Below the pieces are notes generated by a model that searched no databases, was not told the DNA's origin, and saw nothing but the letters and a program-made list of their open reading frames with translations. From Thermoguttaceae bacterium (GTDB lineage Bacteria; Planctomycetota; Planctomycetia; Pirellulales; Thermoguttaceae), in the NCBI GenBank assembly GCA_017454585.1, contig JAFTCU010000047.1, forward strand, positions 1-14,277: 14,277 nucleotides of DNA, written 5' to 3'. Made by a program: the position numbers and the translations under genes. Of the stretch, positions 1 to 6,960 are shown one piece after another (the stretch's first letter is position 1; each line of letters begins with the position of its first letter).

Positions 1-67
1 GCTGCTTGCGGGCAGCAAACCAGGATTCAAGCTCGGACGACGTAAGGGATAAAAGGGAACGGTTCAT
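1..67 (-). CDS. rlmN: Probable 23S rRNA adenine-2503 methyltransferase RlmN, N-terminal fragment (runs off left edge)
   Basis: The minus strand reads from an ATG at 67-65 to the left edge and gives 22 residues, MNRSLLSLTSSELESWFAAR followed by KQ. A leading Leu-Leu-x-Leu-Thr with acidic residues and a Trp-Phe/Leu is typical of the RlmN N-terminal helical domain (LLDLTxxELexW). RlmN is a radical-SAM enzyme that methylates A2503 of 23S rRNA and A37 of some tRNAs. The catalytic CxxxCxxC part lies outside the window, so the call rests on a short N-terminus only. It lies downstream of the prepilin-peptidase-like gene on the same strand, with 68 bp between that stop and this start. I see no clear ribosome binding site. 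Confidence 0.55.
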   Translation of the reverse strand, partial: MNRSLLSLTSSELESWFAARKQ

Positions 68-69
68 TT

Positions 70-105
70 GAGTTAGGAGTGAGGAGTTAGGAGTTAGGAG
101 TTGGG
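70..105. repeat. Short degenerate tandem repeat (GGAGTTA unit)
   Basis: A 7-base unit close to GGAGTTA recurs about five times (GAGTTAGGAGTGAGGAGTTA and onward to GTTGGGGG). It fills the gap between the rlmN-like start and the inverted repeat at 111-131. It looks like a simple-sequence repeat, and I see no coding role. Confidence 0.6.
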
Positions 106-110
106 GGTCA

Positions 111-131
111 GGTGAAATGGACCATTTCACC
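111..131. repeat. Perfect inverted repeat, 10-bp arms
   Basis: GGTGAAATGG and CCATTTCACC are exact reverse complements separated by one base. The element sits just beyond the stop codon of the prepilin-peptidase-like gene (stop at 138-136, minus strand) and 44 bp before the rlmN-like start. No U-run follows in the leftward direction. It could be a protein-binding operator or a transcript 3'-end hairpin, and I cannot tell which. Confidence 0.55.
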
Positions 132-135
132 CGTT

Positions 136-753
136 TTAAATCCAAAAAAAGTACGGGTTCAAAACCCAAACGACCGTCAGGATGAGCACGGGAATGGCGA
201 AAACCCGCCGCAGACGCTGGGGGATGAACGTCAGCAGGACGCACACCACGGGCAAAACCAGGACCAACCCCAGGTCGTTTTGCATCAACCAGACCCAAAA
301 CACGATCGCCGGCAGGAAAAGCCGAAACGGGATCCGGTTCCGGTCCCAAAGGATCAGCCCGGCCGCGAGCGAAGTCAGGAAGAAACAAACGTTCGCCGCC
401 ACACTCAGCCACATTTCCCACGAGGGGGATATGCCCTGCTGCAACAAGTAAACCGGAGACGCCAAATACGGAAACGCGATCAGCAGCGTGCCAACTCCGC
501 CGATCAGTTCCACCACCGGGTAACGGGCGGAAATGGGTTCATGGCAGTCGTAACACTTCCCGCGAAGGATGATCCAGCCGAGGACTGGAATATTGTGCCA
601 CGGCCGAATCGGATGCCCGCATTTGGGACAGTGCGACGCGGGAAAAGAGAGCGACATTTTATTCGGCAGGCGCCAGATCACGACGTTCAGGAAACTCCCC
701 AGCGACGCTCCAAAGCAGAAAAAAAACACAAGCAGGAGGTAAAAAAGCGCCAT
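136..753 (-). CDS. A24-family prepilin-peptidase-like membrane protein, short form lacking GxGD
   Basis: The 205-residue protein opens with a hydrophobic segment and the typical A24 N-terminal domain: GSFLNVVIWRLP (19-30), a zinc-type cysteine set C42-x2-C45 and C67-x2-C70, then SARYPVVELIGG (75-86). In PilD/GspO this cytoplasmic domain is linked to methylation of the cleaved pilin, and the following membrane domain cleaves type IV prepilins with two aspartates. The first aspartate can be matched (D137 in LWDRNRIPF), but no GxGD motif with the second follows. The protein ends after about 60 more hydrophobic residues, against 250-290 for full enzymes. I chose the ATG at 753, which begins the membrane segment. 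An in-frame ATG at 819 would lie inside a hairpin and add a non-conserved leader. It may be an N-terminal-domain paralogue, a diverged enzyme or a degenerate copy. Confidence 0.7.
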   Translation of the reverse strand: MALFYLLLVFFFCFGASLGSFLNVVIWRLPNKMSLSFPASHCPKCGHPIRPWHNIPVLGWIILRGKCYDCHEPISARYPVVELIGGVGTLLIAFPYLASPVYLLQQGISPSWEMWLSVAANVCFFLTSLAAGLILWDRNRIPFRLFLPAIVFWVWLMQNDLGLVLVLPVVCVLLTFIPQRLRRVFAIPVLILTVVWVLNPYFFWI

Positions 754-780
754 CGTTTTACTCGTTTGCCTTTCGTGAAA

Positions 781-821
781 TAATGGGAGGAATGAGAGTT
801 TAACTCCCACCCCTCCCATTA
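781..821 (-). terminator. Hairpin between the membrane-protein gene and the prepilin-peptidase-like gene
   Basis: TAATGGGAGG (781-790) and CCTCCCATTA (812-821) form a perfect 10-bp stem. An inner GAGTT/AACTC match extends the structure. Read leftward, the stem ends in CCTCCCATTATTT, a weak U-rich tail. Its place 32 bp after the stop of the upstream gene (853) suits a transcription terminator or attenuator before the next gene. Confidence 0.5.
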
Positions 822-852
822 AATGTCTTGAATCAGAACCTGGAGTTTTAAC

Positions 853-2001
853 TCAATAGTAGCTCACTGGCAGAGCGCCATCGACGCCCAGATTCGGGTT
901 GAAAGTCGGAATTTCTTCTGCTGAGGTTTCCGGGGAAACTGGAGCGGAGGGCTGAACTGCTGCGTTCGGGTCGATGTGCCCGACCGTCGGCGGGGTCAGT
1001 TTGCGCGGAGACTGTTCCGGGGCGTTATACTGCGGAAGGGACGTCGGCATCGGAGCCATCGAGCCGACCTGAGGGGCGGTCTGAGCGACCTGAGGAGCCG
1101 TCGGCGCGGCGTTGAAATTACTGATTTCACTATTGAAAACCGGTACTTCTTCCATCGATTCGCCCGCATTCCAGGTCGTTCCTGCATACTGCTGAGCCGG
1201 AGCCGGATTGACTGCCGGAGCAGGGGTGGCAACAGGCGCAACAGCCGGAGCCGGAGTGTAAACCGGAGCGGCAGATACTCCCGCGAGTTCCGCGTTAAAC
1301 GTCGGATATTCTTCGGCAATCTCTACCGAGTCGCCGTAAGCCTGATAAACCGGAGCTTCATTCATTCCCTGGCCCACTGTCCCGTAAGCGTCAGGAAGAG
1401 CTGCGACCGTATCGGAAGGGACTGGCATCGGATTGGAATCCGCCAGTTTGGAAGCGTCTTCTACCGATATGGGAGCAAAAGCGCCTTCGGCGTTTTCGAC
1501 AAACGGTTCCTCGATTGTTGGAACCATCGGAACTTCCGTGTTCACGACACCCGACGACAAATCGGCGACCGTGGAAGGGGACTCTTTCGATTCCCCTTTT
1601 TTCTCAACGAACAGCTGCCAGCCAAGTACCACCACACAAAGCGTCATGAAAATCATGCTGATTCCGTAAACCCGCATTACCCAGGAATTTTTCCGGGCAG
1701 GCGTTTTCACAGGAGACGGAATCGGAGCAGGATCGTGTTCCGGGAAAACTCCAGAAACCGGGGAAGCCTCCTGGAAATTTGAAATCGTTTCCGGCTCCGC
1801 ATCATCCCACTGCCGGCTCGTTTCCGGAGCGATGTGTGAACCAAGATTCACTTTCCGACCACTATTTCCCGATTTCATTTGAGCGTACGGCTGATCCTCC
1901 GCTTTTTCGTCTGAAATTGAGCCGAAAAGCAAGGCACCAACCATTTCCAATTCAGAAACATTTCCGCTCTTTTGTTTAGCAGAGTCGTTCTGGCTGTTCA
2001 T
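853..2001 (-). CDS. Single-pass membrane protein with Pro/Ala-rich tail and three EE-x-P-x-FN motifs, function unknown
   Basis: I do not recognise a family. The 382-residue protein has a polar, acidic N-terminal part (1-106), one clear transmembrane segment at about 107-131 flanked by Arg/Lys (SWVMR before, VEKKG after), and a long low-complexity tail rich in Pro, Ala and Val. The tail carries three spaced copies of one motif: AEEYPTFNAEL (229-239), MEEVPVFNSEI (283-293) and AEEIPTFNPNL (361-371). The positive-inside rule gives no clear topology. The start ATG (2001-1999) has an AGGGAG site 8-9 bases upstream. It is divergent from the exported protein gene at 2234, across a 232-bp AT-rich gap. 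The repeated motif suggests a docking or assembly role, which is inference only. Confidence 0.7.
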   Translation of the reverse strand: MNSQNDSAKQKSGNVSELEMVGALLFGSISDEKAEDQPYAQMKSGNSGRKVNLGSHIAPETSRQWDDAEPETISNFQEASPVSGVFPEHDPAPIPSPVKTPARKNSWVMRVYGISMIFMTLCVVVLGWQLFVEKKGESKESPSTVADLSSGVVNTEVPMVPTIEEPFVENAEGAFAPISVEDASKLADSNPMPVPSDTVAALPDAYGTVGQGMNEAPVYQAYGDSVEIAEEYPTFNAELAGVSAAPVYTPAPAVAPVATPAPAVNPAPAQQYAGTTWNAGESMEEVPVFNSEISNFNAAPTAPQVAQTAPQVGSMAPMPTSLPQYNAPEQSPRKLTPPTVGHIDPNAAVQPSAPVSPETSAEEIPTFNPNLGVDGALPVSYY

Positions 2002-2233
2002 GTATTTGCTCCCTAAAAAATGAATGAAAATTTTTCCTACTTTCTTTTTATCGGCCAGTTCTCTCCTAAAAGTTTAATGATAAAATCAAATTTTCCGATT
2101 TTAGAAAATAGAGAAGATGTGTAAGATAAATGAGTCTCTGAAAGTTTTTCCAATTTAAAGGAAATGCGGGACGATAAAAGATTTCGAGTGCCGTAATAGT
2201 ACGACCGAGTCATTCATCTGGAAAGTGACCGTC
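2002..2233. other. Divergent intergenic region, AT-rich
   Basis: This gap separates two divergently transcribed genes and must hold promoters for both. It is AT-rich with several A/T runs, but I cannot pick -35/-10 pairs with confidence. A GGAAAG site at 2220-2225 lies 8 bases before the ATG at 2234. Confidence 0.4.
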
Positions 2234-4177
2234 ATGAACGCGAAAAATAAAACCGTAAAATCAATTCGTAAAAAACAGTTTTCTCTCCGCACATGGACAC
2301 GTATGTGCCTCTTGTTTTTGGGGTTGACTGTTCTTGTGGGTATCCCTGAAAACGCAACTGCGCAAACGCAAAATGATGATTCCGCGAAGACTTTTTTTCA
2401 GCGTTTACGCCCTTCTTCCAGAAAACAGAGTACGGCCAAACCCGCGCAGGAAGCCCCTTCGGCATTCAGTGAGCCAGGAACCGCTACTAATGGTTGGACG
2501 CAGATTGGGACCTCATATACTACGCCGAATACCGGTCTTCAGCCTGACCCGACATCCTCGCGTGCGCTTACAAATCCGACTCCACAGAGCTATAATCCAA
2601 GCTCACGTTCCCAGACGCAGCCCACATCGCCGGTTTATACCATTCCGGCTACTCCGACGAACACTGCGCAAGGTACACCGCTTCCTGGTTCCACGCCGGG
2701 CACTGGGACGATCATTTCCGATTCGGTCATTTCCACATCGGCTACGCCTAATGGAAACCTTCCGGCTCCGTTCCCGGTCAATAAACGGGAATTCCACCTT
2801 CCGTTCGGGAACTTCCTCTCTGTTATTCCGCAGGATCAGTTGAAGGAGGTCCGCCTTTACGTCTCGCGTGACAATGGGGCGACCTGGAAGCAGTATCAAA
2901 GCATGACCAAAGAGAAGATCCAGACACTCCCGAACAAAAATTTCCCGGTCGCAACGGCCAGTGACGGTGAGTTTTGGTTTGCTGTCCGTATTGTCAACCA
3001 GCAGGGCGTGGAAACCCCCGGCGCCGCTGCCCCTCCAACCTGGCGAGTCGTAGTGAACACCACTGGTAAACCGCTCAACACGCTGATGAATGGGTCCCCC
3101 GAGCAAATGGCGAACGTGGGAAATCCTCCGACGGTGGAACCATTAAACGGCCGTCCGCAGTGGTCACCGAACCCGGATGGTTCTCTGGCGGCTGGTGCGT
3201 CGATCCTCGCCAATTCCACGGATGCGAATATCAACCGAACGCCTCAGAACCCGAATCTGGTCATTTTCTCCGTGAAGGACCGTGGCCAAAGTTCCATTCC
3301 GGACGTTTCCCTCCCGGTTTATAAGATCCCGAATTCAAAACCGTTGGCCGTTTTCCAGAATCCCGCACAACTGGCTGGGGAAGCTCAAAAAGACGAGAAG
3401 CACGTCACGGCCAAACCCCAAACCGAGGTAGGCGATCCGGGAGACCTGGGTTCCATTTCGCTTGACGATACGCCGGAAACCCCGACTGATGGGAGTGAGG
3501 ATGATATGATCCTGACCCTTGCTGATTCGTCTTCAGAAGAAGGACTGAACAGCAAGATCCGGTACGTGAACGACCCAAACCTTTCGATCGACTATGATGT
3601 TTCGATGGTCGGTCCCTCCGGTGTGGGCCGCGTGGAACTTTGGGGATCACTCGATGACGGCCAGACCTGGACGTACATGGCCGAAGATAAAGACTGCACC
3701 AGCCCGATGAACGTTACGCTCAAGTCGGACGGGAAGTACGGCTTCCAGATCCTCGTTTTCAACGGCGCCGGCGTTGGGATGGAACGTCCACAATCGGGTT
3801 CCATGCCGCAGATGGAAGTAGTGTTGGACCGGATCAATCCGCGCGTTCAGCTTTACGGGATCCAACTTCAGGCCGAGTTTGGCGATCTGGAAATCACGTG
3901 GGGCGCAGAAGATTTGAACCTTGGGAGCAACCCGGTGCTGCTTTCATGGTCTTCCTCGACAGAGGGACCATGGCGCGCCATGACGAAATTCCCACTGGAA
4001 AACACGGGCCGTTATACGTGGCGGATCCCCGATGGTGTGCCGGGAAAAGTCTTCATCCGAATTGACGTCTGTGACCTTTCCAAAAACGCCACGACCTTGG
4101 TCACCGGCCCGGTAGTAACGGACATTGTGCGCCCAACTGGCGTGATTCTGGACGCGAAACCAAGCAAGAAGAATTAA
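2234..4177 (+). CDS. Exported protein with Ser/Thr/Pro-rich linker and Asp-box-like beta-sandwich segments
   Basis: The 647-residue protein starts with a basic N-terminus and a hydrophobic core at about 24-37, ending in ATA-QT, which suits Sec signal peptidase cleavage after residue 43. A Ser/Thr/Pro-rich stretch (about 50-175) follows. Later come segments with the Asp-box pattern S-x-D-x-G-x-T-W: SRDNGATW at 211-218 and SLDDGQTW at 472-479. Each is followed by a pattern like YGFQILVFNGAG or FWFAVRIVNQQG, typical of beta-sandwich domains. The C-terminal about 110 residues may form another such fold. Asp-boxes mark turns in BNR/sialidase-like blades but do not prove enzyme activity. Proteins of this style are common in planctomycete envelopes. 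The ATG at 2234 is preferred over GTG at 2225 because GGAAAG lies 8 bases before it. The GH16 gene follows after 31 bp, possibly co-transcribed. Confidence 0.7.
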   Translation: MNAKNKTVKSIRKKQFSLRTWTRMCLLFLGLTVLVGIPENATAQTQNDDSAKTFFQRLRPSSRKQSTAKPAQEAPSAFSEPGTATNGWTQIGTSYTTPNTGLQPDPTSSRALTNPTPQSYNPSSRSQTQPTSPVYTIPATPTNTAQGTPLPGSTPGTGTIISDSVISTSATPNGNLPAPFPVNKREFHLPFGNFLSVIPQDQLKEVRLYVSRDNGATWKQYQSMTKEKIQTLPNKNFPVATASDGEFWFAVRIVNQQGVETPGAAAPPTWRVVVNTTGKPLNTLMNGSPEQMANVGNPPTVEPLNGRPQWSPNPDGSLAAGASILANSTDANINRTPQNPNLVIFSVKDRGQSSIPDVSLPVYKIPNSKPLAVFQNPAQLAGEAQKDEKHVTAKPQTEVGDPGDLGSISLDDTPETPTDGSEDDMILTLADSSSEEGLNSKIRYVNDPNLSIDYDVSMVGPSGVGRVELWGSLDDGQTWTYMAEDKDCTSPMNVTLKSDGKYGFQILVFNGAGVGMERPQSGSMPQMEVVLDRINPRVQLYGIQLQAEFGDLEITWGAEDLNLGSNPVLLSWSSSTEGPWRAMTKFPLENTGRYTWRIPDGVPGKVFIRIDVCDLSKNATTLVTGPVVTDIVRPTGVILDAKPSKKN

Positions 4178-4208
4178 AAAGGTCCCAGGAACACCCAGGT
4201 AAATAATC

Positions 4209-4985
4209 ATGAAATACGTTCTCACGTTCCTTTTCCTCCTCACATTCTCTCCAGTTTGGGCAAAGGAAACCGACCCCAAGGCAGGACGTTCGCTCGTCTG
4301 GGCCGACGAATTCGACTACCCGGACGCGCAGCTCGACGAGAACTGGAACTCCCAGAACGGTCCGAGCGGTCACATCCTGTGCAGCCGCTGGCGCGAAAAC
4401 GCCTCGGTAAAAGATGGGACTCTGCGGCTTCAAAACCGTAAGGAGACCCGCGCGGGGCAGGATTGGACCTCCGCCTCCATCTGGTCAAAAAAACGTTTCA
4501 TGTACGGCTACTTTGAATGCCGCTACCGCTATGCGGCCGCCACGGGAACGAACAATTCGTTCTGGTTTATGACGTCTCAAAATCTGACCCGGCCGGACGG
4601 CCAGCCTGTTCCGGAAGGCGCGAAACGCTTCGAGATCGACGTCAATGAAGGCCATTTCCCGGGCGAGGTGAATATGAACGTTCATAACTGGTCGGATGTT
4701 ACGGTCAAAAACGGGAAGAAAACGCATCCGACCTCCCATCAAAGCTGGCTCCCCGAGGGAAATCCCAATCTCGCGGAGGAGTTCCACACCTACGGCCTGC
4801 TCTGGACGGAAAACGAGCTGGTTTTCTACTTCGACGGCCAAGAGATCCGCCGGATGCCGAACAAATTCTGCTTCTCAGAGGCGCCGATCTACCTCTCCGA
4901 GGCAATCATCCGCTGGGCCGGTGAAGTGACGGACGCAATCGACGGCACGTACATGGAAGTGGACTACGTCCGCGTTTACCAGTAA
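4209..4985 (+). CDS. Secreted glycoside hydrolase family 16 (endo-beta-glucanase/galactanase type)
   Basis: The 258-residue protein has a Sec signal peptide (1 to about 18, hydrophobic VLTFLFLLTF, cleavage near VWA-KE). It then shows the GH16 hallmarks: LVWADEFDYPD (29-39), a strand with DGTLRLQ (69-75), WSKKRFMYGYFECRYR (92-107), and the catalytic signature FEIDVNEG (141-148). In that signature E142 would be the nucleophile, D144 the helper and E147 the acid/base. TYGLLWTENELVFYFDGQEIRR and a final MEVDYVRVYQ complete the jelly roll. GH16 enzymes hydrolyse beta-1,3/1,4-glucans, agar, carrageenan or porphyran in a retaining mechanism. The substrate cannot be decided from sequence alone. The EIDVNE spacing resembles the beta-bulge type seen in laminarinases and agarases. 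Length is normal for a catalytic domain without extra modules. A weak AGG site lies 9 bases before ATG. Confidence 0.9.
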   Translation: MKYVLTFLFLLTFSPVWAKETDPKAGRSLVWADEFDYPDAQLDENWNSQNGPSGHILCSRWRENASVKDGTLRLQNRKETRAGQDWTSASIWSKKRFMYGYFECRYRYAAATGTNNSFWFMTSQNLTRPDGQPVPEGAKRFEIDVNEGHFPGEVNMNVHNWSDVTVKNGKKTHPTSHQSWLPEGNPNLAEEFHTYGLLWTENELVFYFDGQEIRRMPNKFCFSEAPIYLSEAIIRWAGEVTDAIDGTYMEVDYVRVYQ

Positions 4986-5020
4986 ACCGCCATCAATGGG
5001 AAAAAAGCCGAGGGCCCCCC

Positions 5021-5048
5021 TTGCGCAAACCGGAAAAAATGCTAAACT
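5021..5048 (+). promoter_or_regulatory. Candidate promoter of tRNA-Leu
   Basis: TTGCGC (5021-5026) and TAAACT (5043-5048) are spaced by 16 bp, each matching four of six consensus bases of a housekeeping promoter. The start of transcription would fall near 5055, about 11 bases before the mature tRNA 5' end. Confidence 0.4.
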
Positions 5049-5065
5049 ATAAAAAAGAATGAAAT

Positions 5066-5149
5066 GGCCGAGTGGCGGAATGGTAGACGCTGGGGATTTA
5101 AAATCCCCTGTCTGTTCAGGACGTGCGGGTTCGAGTCCCGCCTTGGCTA
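5066..5149 (+). tRNA. tRNA-Leu (anticodon UAA)
   Basis: This 84-base class II tRNA folds as follows. Acceptor GGCCGAG pairs with CTTGGCT (G1-U72 and one internal G-U), with discriminator A73 at 5149. The D arm GCGGAATGGTAGACGC has GG. The anticodon stem GGGGA/TCCCC encloses the loop TTTAAAA, giving anticodon TAA. A long variable arm (TGTCTGTTCAGGACGT) follows, then the T arm GCGGG-TTCGAGT-CCCGC. CCA is not encoded. It reads UUA/UUG leucine codons. The last 13 bases are part of the attL core, so the 3' end is supplied by the integrated element. The integrase stop codon (5116-5118, minus strand) lies inside the variable arm. Confidence 0.95.
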
Positions 5150-6591
5150 TAAATACCCTTCTTGCGAGAAATTGCAAGGAGGTTTTTTTGTGGGTATTGA
5201 ATATCTTCAAGAGTCGTATTTTCAAGAGTATAAATGATTTCTTCTTTGATTTTTTGCAAGTCTTGAGCATTAAACAGACCGCCTTGCAAGCCCCTATTTA
5301 AGCCCTCAAGCAGCCCCTTTTTAAGCCCCCAAAACATTTCGTCCAGAGTATTGAAATTTACGGGGTTTCCTGAGCTTTTCTGCGAGCCGTCCACCGCTAA
5401 ATCAGCCCCCACGGAGCCGGAATCAAGCCAGAGTGGGCTTTCTTTCAGGTTTTCCGCCCCTTCATTTTCCCTATGTTCCGTAACTTTTTGATAGTAGAGC
5501 AGGGCCGTTTTAATTGAGTGCCTGCAATAAAACTCATACGTTTTCACGTCTTTAACGTGTTTCAATACATCGTTACAAAACGAATCACGGAGCGAGTACC
5601 ACGGATTTTCCCAAACATCTTTTCCTGCTTTTAGTATGCTCTTTTTCGTCATTTCGGAAACGTTCGAGTTTTCGTCAATTTCAGGAAACACCTTTTGAGA
5701 GTCAACCCCTCTCAAAATCGCCTCTCCCTGCCATTCTCTCAAGAGGTTTTCCAGTACCGGAGAAAGTGGAATCGTGCCGGGTTTCGTCTTGCCTCTCAAG
5801 GTGATTTTCCCCTGCTTGCCATCGTCCGAAAAAATCACATCGTCCCAGGTCAACAGGCACAAATCAGACGCGCCTCTACAACCGGCGAACCGACCAAGAG
5901 CAAGGATTACTTTCCACTTCAAGGGAGTGGTTTCCGCCTGAATCACTTCAAGCACGGTTTCCGCCGGTACATAAGTTTTATTTTCGGTATCGCCGCAAGC
6001 CCCTGATTGAACGGACGCGAACGGATCAAGCGGAATCCGCCCCAGCTTTCGAGCATAAGCAAACACCGATTTAATATTCCTCATTTCCCTGTTAGCGGTA
6101 AATTCTGAATAGGGTTTCGCCTCTTTGCCGCGGGTGTTTAACGGAGCCGTTCTAAACCATTCGTCAAACCTGTAAGCGTCATCGGGGGTAATTTCAGCCA
6201 CGGGTTTATTTTCGCCGAAATACTCACAAAGCCGAGCCACGGTCTTTTCATACTTCCCTTGCGTCCGTTCTTTCCTCTTTTCCGCCCGCTTCAAGTAATC
6301 CCTGCAAATTTCTCCCACGGTCACGGGCCGGGCCTTTTGACCGAGCAGACCAAGAAAAACGAGTTTTTGGTAAACCTTCGAGTTTCCGGTTTCCAACTTC
6401 TTGACCCAATCAGCAAGGCCGGATTCAGTCAAATCCATTTCGTTCCGTTTGGAATCTGCGAGCCGTTGAATTTTATCCGCGAGCCGTTTTGCCTCCCGTT
6501 CATCTTTCAGGCCGGTATAAATCTTTTCCTGTTTCCCATCAATGAAAATGCGCACAAACCAAGTTCCGTTTTTCATTGAAATTGACGCCAT
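5116..6591 (-). CDS. int: Tyrosine recombinase (phage-type integrase) with long C-terminal tail reading into the tRNA
   Basis: The 491-residue protein has an N-terminal arm-binding-like segment (SISMKNGTWFVRIFIDGKQEKIYTGL, from residue 3). A core-binding SAM-like domain follows (about 90-190), then the catalytic domain. Candidate active-site residues are R239 (FAGCRGASDL), K268 (LRGKTK), R335 in WYSLRDSF, where the usual His of HxxR is Tyr332, H358 in CRHSI, and nucleophile Y367 (LLYYQKV, nine residues after H358). After the catalytic domain comes an unusual tail of about 120 residues with a Gly-Leu repeat (GLKKGLLEGLNRGLQGGL, 422-439). It ends in GGTRTRTS encoded antisense to the tRNA. It would catalyse site-specific integration and, with the excisionase, excision. 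AAAGGAG lies 8 bases before the ATG. It is the last gene of the leftward array and is adjacent to attL. Confidence 0.93.
   Translation of the reverse strand: MASISMKNGTWFVRIFIDGKQEKIYTGLKDEREAKRLADKIQRLADSKRNEMDLTESGLADWVKKLETGNSKVYQKLVFLGLLGQKARPVTVGEICRDYLKRAEKRKERTQGKYEKTVARLCEYFGENKPVAEITPDDAYRFDEWFRTAPLNTRGKEAKPYSEFTANREMRNIKSVFAYARKLGRIPLDPFASVQSGACGDTENKTYVPAETVLEVIQAETTPLKWKVILALGRFAGCRGASDLCLLTWDDVIFSDDGKQGKITLRGKTKPGTIPLSPVLENLLREWQGEAILRGVDSQKVFPEIDENSNVSEMTKKSILKAGKDVWENPWYSLRDSFCNDVLKHVKDVKTYEFYCRHSIKTALLYYQKVTEHRENEGAENLKESPLWLDSGSVGADLAVDGSQKSSGNPVNFNTLDEMFWGLKKGLLEGLNRGLQGGLFNAQDLQKIKEEIIYTLENTTLEDIQYPQKNLLAISRKKGIYSQGGTRTRTS
5137..5152 (+). repeat. attL core (16 bp)
   Basis: CCCGCCTTGGCTATAA spans the 3' half of the T-stem, the acceptor 3' strand and discriminator of tRNA-Leu plus three bases. 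It matches 12085-12100 exactly. Integration at a tRNA 3' end that keeps the gene intact is the usual pattern for tyrosine integrases. Confidence 0.93.
5289..5329. repeat. Candidate integrase arm-type sites, left end (two tandem copies)
   Basis: AGCCCCTATTTAAGCCC (5289-5305) is followed by a one-mismatch copy AGCCCCTTTTTAAGCCC (from 5312). The first is identical to 12027-12043 near the right end. Paired short direct repeats a little inside both att cores fit arm-type binding sites of lambda-like integrases. They also encode the Gly-Leu repeat of the integrase tail, so coding constraint is an alternative explanation for the left copies. Confidence 0.45.
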
Positions 6592-6627
6592 TTCTTAAAC
6601 TCCTTTGTAAAAAGTTTTGAAACCATC

Positions 6628-6643
6628 GGAGGGAAACGCCTCC
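6628..6643 (-). promoter_or_regulatory. Leader hairpin upstream of int
   Basis: GGAGG and CCTCC arms enclose a six-base loop in the 5' leader of the integrase mRNA, 37 bases before the start codon. The arms are short, so this is a weak candidate for an mRNA-level control structure. Confidence 0.25.
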
Positions 6644-6658
6644 CCCACATTGGAATCT

Positions 6659-6681
6659 ATTATACAGGATAAATTTTTATC
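6659..6681 (-). promoter_or_regulatory. Candidate int promoter (-10) with overlapping operator-like inverted repeat
   Basis: The minus strand has a perfect TATAAT at 6664-6659. No good -35 hexamer is present at 16-18 bp. The spacer region instead holds a perfect inverted repeat, GATAAA-TT-TTTATC (6668-6681). This suggests a promoter that depends on, or is blocked by, a DNA-binding protein, for example the excisionase-type HTH protein. Confidence 0.4.
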
Positions 6682-6788
6682 GAATATTGGGACCCCCTAT
6701 ATTTTTCTAAATTTTTTTAGAATTTTTGGGGAATTTTCAGGGGTCTGGAATTGCAATTAAACGAAAGTAGGAATTTTAAGGATTTTTC

Positions 6789-6918
6789 TAATATTAATAT
6801 AAAATAATATTAATAAAAGCCCGGCAAGCCCGGCAAAACCGGCGCGGTCCCGGATTTTACGGAGCAAAAAAATTCATAATCTGGTACAAGCCCGGCGCAA
6901 GCCCGGCACAGCCCCGGC
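6789..6918. repeat. Iteron cluster next to an AT-rich block, candidate replication cis-region
   Basis: AAGCCCGGC occurs exactly at 6817-6825, 6826-6834, 6888-6896 and 6899-6907, with a variant AGCCCCGGC at 6910-6918. Immediately to the left, TAATATTAATA is duplicated (6789-6799 and 6805-6815) in pure A/T sequence. GC-rich iterons beside an A/T unwinding block are typical of replication origins. In phage P4 the cis-replication region crr likewise lies beyond the alpha helicase gene, away from ori1. The repeats are directly visible, and the origin role is inference. Confidence 0.5.
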
Positions 6919-6960
6919 GCACGTTTCGCGGGAGCGCAAACCAGAGAGAGGGCGCACGGG

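Larger units (their letters stand above)
6592..6960. other. Non-coding region between helicase and integrase genes
   Basis: This 369-bp stretch holds the integrase leader and promoter (6592-6690), an A/T-rich stretch (about 6690-6815) with duplicated TAATATTAATA, and a GC-rich iteron cluster of AAGCCCGGC units (6817-6918). A short block with ACGTTTCGCGG and AACCAGAGAGAGGG shares words with the right-end non-coding region. I see no credible gene in it. Confidence 0.6.

Noticed and set aside
112..783. Plus-strand open frame of 223 codons
   Set aside because: Antisense shadow of the prepilin-peptidase-like gene, whose cysteine motif and membrane segments are clear.
976..1782. Plus-strand open frame of 268 codons
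   Set aside because: Arg-rich shadow of the minus-strand membrane-protein gene, with no family pattern.
2225..2233. GTG start for the exported protein
   Set aside because: The ATG at 2234 has GGAAAG at proper spacing, while the GTG overlaps that site.
6817..6918. CRISPR array
   Set aside because: Units are only 9 bases, partly tandem without regular spacers, and there are no cas genes. Iterons fit better.
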